From: Bacterioplanoides sp965219715
GTDB lineage: Bacteria > Pseudomonadota > Gammaproteobacteria > Pseudomonadales > Oceanobacteraceae
Assembly (NCBI RefSeq): GCF_965219715.1
Contig: NZ_OZ244785.1
Coordinates: forward strand, 3,596,001-3,660,000
DNA length: 64,000 bases
Direction of reading: 5' to 3'
Part shown: positions 60,063 to 64,000 of the stretch, piece after piece
How the letters are laid out: every line of letters starts with the position of its first letter
Numbering within the stretch: position 1 is the first letter of the stretch
The notes under the pieces: generated by a model
What the model saw: only the letters and a program-made list of their open reading frames with translations
What the model was told of the DNA's origin: nothing
Database searches by the model: none
Made by a program: the position numbers and the translations under genes

Positions 60063-61139
60063 CTATGTCAGGGAAAAGTCAGCATCAAATAAACCTGCTG
60101 CTTCCTCGCCAATTGCGGAATCCTGATCGGAAACCGTATTCATCAGGCTTTCGATACCGGGTTCAATATTCGCTTGAGTGGCAGCAGCTAAGAATGCATT
60201 TTTGCGAATCTTGGTAGCCGGGTAACCTAGCCCCAGGGTAAATATAATCAGAAGTGCGTTTGAGAAGTTCAACCATACAAAAGCAGGAATACGGATGTCT
60301 GAATTAAAAGATACGACGCTTTCAAGTTTCAGGTTATTCATAATATGGTTGCGAATCATGCTCTGAACGATGGCCGCGACTAGATAATTGATGAAGTAAA
60401 ATCCCAGAAGCATGGAAAGGACGATAATATCAACCGCTTCACTATTGCCTTCTAAGCCTGTCCCGGCGGCAAATTTAGCACCAACTCCCAGTACGCCGAA
60501 TACTGCGAGAATTGCCAGCATCGCGAAGATTATTGTGCCTGCTACAACAAACATAATCATGTAGTAATGGCCTACACGTGAATCTAACTTGAATCGTTTG
60601 CCTCCATAAGAAATATTTTCATGTATGTATTTATGCACTTTTTGCAGTGCCCATGGCATTGCCAAGCCAAATGTTAATACAGCAGCCAATGGCAGCAGGA
60701 AAAAATAGCCCAGTGCATTGGAGTAGGTCGCATGAAATGAGAAGCGAACATCACGATAGGCTGTCATTCGCAGTGAGAATTTAATTCCCTGAATTAACAA
60801 CCAAGGCATCGCACCCAATAACACTAAAATTGCTGCCACGCCTGCTAACGGGTTGAGGCTATTGAGTAAGGCATATGTGCCAAATAAAGCTACAGCAATA
60901 ATACGACCGCGCAAAATCTGAATGGGTGTTGCCAGATAGCGTAAACGATGACCATCAACCTGAGTGTGACCATACAGATATTGGGTATTCCGTACTTTTG
61001 CCCAGGCGCTGTAAATACCAAAAGTAATAATGGTTAGCAGCATATTAACCAGCCAAAGTTTGGTGTACTCCATTTTCTGGCCAGAGAATTCGATAGGGAC
61101 AGTTTTGGAGGCGGCAGATTCTGCTGTGATCTCTGTCAT
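60063..61139 (-). CDS. yjgN: DUF898 (YjgN-family) multi-pass inner-membrane protein
   Basis: 358 residues with about six to eight membrane helices. The family blocks are clear: FSGQKMEYTKLWLVNMLLTIITFGIYSAWAKVRNTQYLYGHT at the N-terminus, where YSAWAKVRN is diagnostic, and a second copy-like GLGYPATKIRK later. E. coli YjgN is a homologue without a known function. It is directly followed by the M48 protease gene, whose product may process it or share its pathway. The gene lies downstream of ilvC, from which a strong terminator separates it. Confidence 0.83.
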   Translation of the reverse strand: MTEITAESAASKTVPIEFSGQKMEYTKLWLVNMLLTIITFGIYSAWAKVRNTQYLYGHTQVDGHRLRYLATPIQILRGRIIAVALFGTYALLNSLNPLAGVAAILVLLGAMPWLLIQGIKFSLRMTAYRDVRFSFHATYSNALGYFFLLPLAAVLTFGLAMPWALQKVHKYIHENISYGGKRFKLDSRVGHYYMIMFVVAGTIIFAMLAILAVFGVLGVGAKFAAGTGLEGNSEAVDIIVLSMLLGFYFINYLVAAIVQSMIRNHIMNNLKLESVVSFNSDIRIPAFVWLNFSNALLIIFTLGLGYPATKIRKNAFLAAATQANIEPGIESLMNTVSDQDSAIGEEAAGLFDADFSLT

Positions 61140-61211
61140 TTTTACATCCTTGTTGCGAGTAGATAAAAGAACCGGCTATTTATATATAAGTCATTATTTG
61201 AAGGCAAGCAT

Positions 61212-61247
61212 AAAAAATCCCCGGCAGATTCGATCTGTCGGGGATTT
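61212..61247 (-). terminator. Intrinsic terminator of ilvC
   Basis: AAATCCCCGGCAGAT (61215-61229) pairs with ATCTGTCGGGGATTT (61233-61247). On the minus strand the stem ends in GGGGATTTTTTA, a proper U-tract, 73 bases after the ilvC stop. Confidence 0.9.
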
Positions 61248-61320
61248 AAGTCCATGGATGGACGGTACGCCGAAAACGCTGGGAGCAGTTTTCGGCGCAG
61301 GCTGTATCAGCAGTAGCTTA

Positions 61321-62811
61321 TTACTTAGAAGCTTCTACGATACGCTTCATATCAGTCATGTAGCCACGCAGCTCCTGACCAACCCACTCAACAGGGTGGT
61401 TACGAACCAGATCATTTACTTCGATCAGGCGAGCGTTGTCGACAGAGTTAGACTTCAGGTTCAGGCCTTTACCGATAACATCAGTAGAGATGTGTGGCAT
61501 GAACTTCTCGCGCAGCAGAGGCACTGCAGCGTGAGCGAACAGGTAGCAGCCGTATTCTGCAGTGTCAGAGATAACAACGTTCATCTCGTACAGTTTCTTA
61601 CGAGCGATGGTGTTAGCGATCAGTGGAGTTTCGTGCAGAGACTCGTAGTAAGCAGACTCTTCAACGATGCCAGACTCAACCATGGTTTCGAATGCCAGCT
61701 CAACGCCCGCTTTAACCATAGCAACCAGCATTACGCCGTGATCGAAGTATTCTTGCTCGTCGATTTCAACGTCAGAAGCCGGAGCTTTTTCGAAGCCGGT
61801 TTCTGCCGTTTCTTCACGCCATTTCAGCAGGTTCGCATCGCCAGCGGCCCAGTCTTCCATCATGGTCTTGGAGAAGTGACCAGTCATGATGTCGTCCTGG
61901 TGCTTACGGAACAGAGGACGCATCAGTTCTTTCAGCTCTTCTGCCATGTCGAAAGCAACCAGCTTAGCTGGGTTAGACAGACGATCCATCATGTTAGTGA
62001 TGCCGCCGTACTTCAGTGCTTCAGTAACAGTTTCCCAACCGTATTGGATCAGCTTGGCTGCGTAGCCTTCGTCGATACCGTCTTCAACCATTTTTTCGAA
62101 GCCCAGGATGGCGCCGGTTTGCAGCATGCCACACAGGATAGTTTGCTCACCCATCAGGTCAGACTTAACTTCGGCAACGAAAGAAGATTCCAGAACGCCA
62201 GCGCGGTCGCCGCCAGTTGCAGAAGCCCATGCTTTCGCTTGGTCGTGACCCTTACCTTCTGGATCGTTCTCTGGGTGAACAGCCATCAGAGTTGGTACAC
62301 CGAAGCCACGCTTGTATTCTTCACGTACTTCAGAACCCGGGCACTTAGGAGCAACCATGATTACAGTTAAGTCTTCACGGATCTGCATGCCTTCTTCAAC
62401 AATGTTGAAACCGTGGGAGTAACCCAGAGTTGCACCTTGCTTCATCAGTGGCATTACTGCTTCTACAACGCTGGTGTGCTGCTTGTCTGGAGTCAGGTTA
62501 CAAACCAGATCTGCAGTTGGGATCAGTTCTTCGTAAGTACCAACGGTGAAACCGTTTTCAGAAGCATTCAGGAAAGACTGACGCTTTTCATCGATGGCTG
62601 CCTGGCGCAGAGCGTAAGAAACGTCCAGACCAGAATCGCGCATGTTCATACCCTGGTTCAGGCCCTGAGCACCACAACCAACGATAACAACTTTTTTACC
62701 TTTCAGAACTTCACAACCGTTTGCGAATTCTTCACGGTCCATGAAACGACAACGACCCAGCTGGTCCAGTTGCTGACGCAGGTTCAGCGTATTGAAATAG
62801 TTCTCACCCAT
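61321..62811 (-). CDS. ilvC: Ketol-acid reductoisomerase (class II)
   Basis: 496 residues from ATG 62811, with GGAG eight bases upstream; the open frame extends to 62946, but those codons are untranslated leader. The length matches class II (E. coli, 491). The NADPH site is GKKVVIVGCGAQGLNQGMNMRDSGLDV. VAPKCPGSEVREEYKRGFGVP and the duplicated helical C-terminal domain (FDMAEELKELMRPLF, ELAFETMVESGIVEESAYYES) follow. It converts acetolactate or acetohydroxybutyrate to the dihydroxy acids of valine and isoleucine synthesis. It is divergent from the IlvY gene, its classic activator, which responds to those substrates. Confidence 0.96.
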   Translation of the reverse strand: MGENYFNTLNLRQQLDQLGRCRFMDREEFANGCEVLKGKKVVIVGCGAQGLNQGMNMRDSGLDVSYALRQAAIDEKRQSFLNASENGFTVGTYEELIPTADLVCNLTPDKQHTSVVEAVMPLMKQGATLGYSHGFNIVEEGMQIREDLTVIMVAPKCPGSEVREEYKRGFGVPTLMAVHPENDPEGKGHDQAKAWASATGGDRAGVLESSFVAEVKSDLMGEQTILCGMLQTGAILGFEKMVEDGIDEGYAAKLIQYGWETVTEALKYGGITNMMDRLSNPAKLVAFDMAEELKELMRPLFRKHQDDIMTGHFSKTMMEDWAAGDANLLKWREETAETGFEKAPASDVEIDEQEYFDHGVMLVAMVKAGVELAFETMVESGIVEESAYYESLHETPLIANTIARKKLYEMNVVISDTAEYGCYLFAHAAVPLLREKFMPHISTDVIGKGLNLKSNSVDNARLIEVNDLVRNHPVEWVGQELRGYMTDMKRIVEASK

Positions 62812-62896
62812 GACAGGTTCTCCAATTAGTAGAGTGAATCCACCGGATGCCTTCCGATGAACAAAATCAAATCGGTGCGAATAATAGAAGAAGAAG

Positions 62897-62947
62897 GGTG
62901 TTGCGTAAAATGCTATATTTGCGGAATGGTGTTGCGTTTTTTGCAAT
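62897..62947. promoter_or_regulatory. Tandem operator repeats in the ilvC-ilvY intergenic region
   Basis: Two 20-bp direct repeats of the form GGTGTTGCGT-N4-TGC-A/T-AT lie at 62897-62916 and 62928-62947, 31 bp apart (three helical turns); 15 of 20 positions agree. E. coli IlvY binds two tandem operators in the same setting. The ilvC start is about 85 bases away on the minus strand. Confidence 0.6.
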
Positions 62948-63008
62948 GGAACCAGGGTGGTACTTCAACATTGTTTTCAGAGCTCCAGTGGTTCGCTGAT
63001 TTCACCGC

Positions 63009-63091
63009 ATAAAACTTCAGCGAACGCCGCAAGTACATCCCTGTAGGCTCTCGCGCTGCATCCATGCAGCCCAAGCCGCTGGCCGTTTTAT
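63009..63091 (+). repeat. Three-way-junction intergenic repeat, copy C
   Basis: Outer stem ATAAAAC-TT-CAGCG (63009-63022) / CGCTG-GCC-GTTTTAT (63077-63091). Hairpin 1: GCC...TACA-TCCC-TGTA-GGC (63026-63048). Hairpin 2: GCTGCA-TCCA-TGCAGC (63055-63070). Same plan as copies A and B. It would lie in the leader of ilvY. A further stem, GTTCGCTGA / TCAGCGAAC (left arm just upstream of 63001), competes with the outer stem. Confidence 0.65.
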
Positions 63092-63123
63092 CCAATGCAA
63101 TCAGGATTAACTGTGAGGAAATC

Positions 63124-63999
63124 GTGGATTACAAAGACCTGCAATCATTTCTTAGCCTGTGCTCACACCTTCATTTAGGTAAGGCCAGCGAAGAACTACA
63201 TATGAGCCCATCAACGCTGAGCCGACGTTTAGCTCGTATGGAAGAAGAAGTGGGCGCCACTTTATTAGTACGTGAAACCTCACCATTGTCGCTAACCAAT
63301 GCCGGTGAGCTGTTTAAGCGCCACGCTGAAAGTACCTTATCCGATTGGCAACAGCTGAAGAGTTCAGTATCCGGGGAGGTGAGCGATCTGCAAGGGTCGT
63401 TGACGTTATTCTGTTCGGTAACCGCCAGTTACAGCTTTCTGGCAGATTTACTGGCGCGCTTTCGTGAGCGCTACCCGCTGGTCGATCTGCATATTCATAC
63501 CGGTGATGCGGCTGAGTCGATTCTCAAGGTCGAGAATGGTGAAGCCGACATTGTGGTTGCTGCCCGTCCGGAGCAGCTCAGTGAGGAGCTGACGTTTAAA
63601 ACCATTATGCCGTCGCCGCTTCTTTTTATAGCGCCGAAAAACACCACAACCATTTCCCAACTGAACCAGGCCGAAATTGATTGGTCGACGGTGCCGATGG
63701 TGCTGTCGGAGACTGGTTTGGCGCGCACTCGGGTGAATCACTGGTTTGCAGCTCGTGATATTCAACCGAATATTTATGCTCAGGTTTCTGGTCATGAGGC
63801 TATTGTCAGTATGGTGGCGTTGGGGGCCGGAGTTGGTGTGGTGCCGGAGTTGGTATTAAAGAACAGTCCGATGGCAGCGAGGGTGCGGGTGTTAGCGGTT
63901 CAGCCTGAGCTGGAGCCCTTTGCTGTTGGACTATGCGCTAAAACGCAACGAATGCAGGAGACATTGTTGCAGGCGTTATGGAAGACAGCAGCCCTGTAA
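63124..63999 (+). CDS. ilvY: LysR-family regulator IlvY
   Basis: 291 residues from GTG 63124, preceded by TGAGGAA; an upstream in-frame ATG (63064) would put 20 unrelated residues ahead of the family N-terminus, and part of copy C in the coding region. The HTH reads DYKDLQSFLSLCSHLHLGKASEELHMSPSTLSRRLARMEEEVG, as in E. coli IlvY (MDLRDLKTFLHLAESRHFGRSARAMHVSPSTLSRQI). GSLTLFCSVTASYSFLADLLARFRERYP and GHEAIVSMVALGAGVGVVPELVLKNSP also match. It activates ilvC when acetolactate or acetohydroxybutyrate is present. The stop codon ends one base before the window edge. Confidence 0.95.
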   Translation: MDYKDLQSFLSLCSHLHLGKASEELHMSPSTLSRRLARMEEEVGATLLVRETSPLSLTNAGELFKRHAESTLSDWQQLKSSVSGEVSDLQGSLTLFCSVTASYSFLADLLARFRERYPLVDLHIHTGDAAESILKVENGEADIVVAARPEQLSEELTFKTIMPSPLLFIAPKNTTTISQLNQAEIDWSTVPMVLSETGLARTRVNHWFAARDIQPNIYAQVSGHEAIVSMVALGAGVGVVPELVLKNSPMAARVRVLAVQPELEPFAVGLCAKTQRMQETLLQALWKTAAL

Positions 64000-64000
64000 T

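Overview
The window reads as a chromosomal stretch of a Gram-negative gammaproteobacterium, probably a marine Oceanospirillales-type organism. The evidence is the family content: ArgP/ArgO, IlvY/IlvC, an RstAB-like pair, ZnuD-type zinc uptake, MbnP/MbnH, SbtA plus beta-carbonic anhydrase, and many signal-peptide outer-membrane barrels and lipoproteins. No rRNA, tRNA or CRISPR array was found. The taxonomic guess rests on recognition alone; no database was searched.

Layout. 1-4555: the end of a methyltransferase-like gene, a periplasmic protein, two outer-membrane proteins and an S41 protease lipoprotein. 4630-8126: an RstA/RstB-like two-component system with a nearly identical 16-bp repeat pair in front of each gene, then a CoA-transferase. 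8443-12194: three related secreted proteins of unknown role (the third frameshifted in a run of seven G) and an AraC regulator. 12546-17293: a phosphoethanolamine transferase, divergent argO/argP and an MscS channel. 17321-29343: an eight-gene envelope-stress operon (ribbon-helix-helix-DUF2170, PspA-like, TerB-like, YqiJ-like OB-fold, YqiK flotillin, a giant AAA+ ATPase, a zinc-ribbon protein, M32 peptidase) behind three copies of a 10-bp palindrome. 29389-32841: an AT-rich K+-channel-like gene, then ahpC and ahpF under two similar promoters.

33045-35694 looks like one mobile integron cassette carrying a SIR2-P-loop NTPase gene, a probable antiphage effector. Its attC folds with the usual extrahelical base, and the cassette start is the exact complement of its own R'' box. 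No integrase is visible. 35747-38895 holds a gene remnant and an inorganic-carbon module (LysR, SbtA, carbonic anhydrase). 39047-47665 holds an M17 peptidase/TRIC/outer-membrane operon, an MbnP-MbnH-outer-membrane trio and PhoD.

47666-48259 is a gene-free stretch with a cluster of DnaA-box-like 9-mers around an IHF-like site. 48260-53071: an AraC regulator, a PI-PLC with ricin-type lectin repeats and a lipin-like phosphatase. 53174-58064 is a Zur-type zinc module: a COG0523 GTPase, a ZnuD-like receptor and a His-rich AztD-like lipoprotein, with palindromic Zur boxes. 58217-63999: a solute-binding protein, an M48/DUF898 pair and divergent ilvC/ilvY.

Across the window, three intergenic regions carry an unannotated repeat of about 85 nt that folds as a three-way junction with conserved TCCCTGT and TCCTG hairpin tips. 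The main candidates for new biology are the RHH-DUF2170/PspA/flotillin/AAA operon with its operators and possible dual start, the SIR2 cassette, the three-way-junction repeat family and the DnaA-box cluster.
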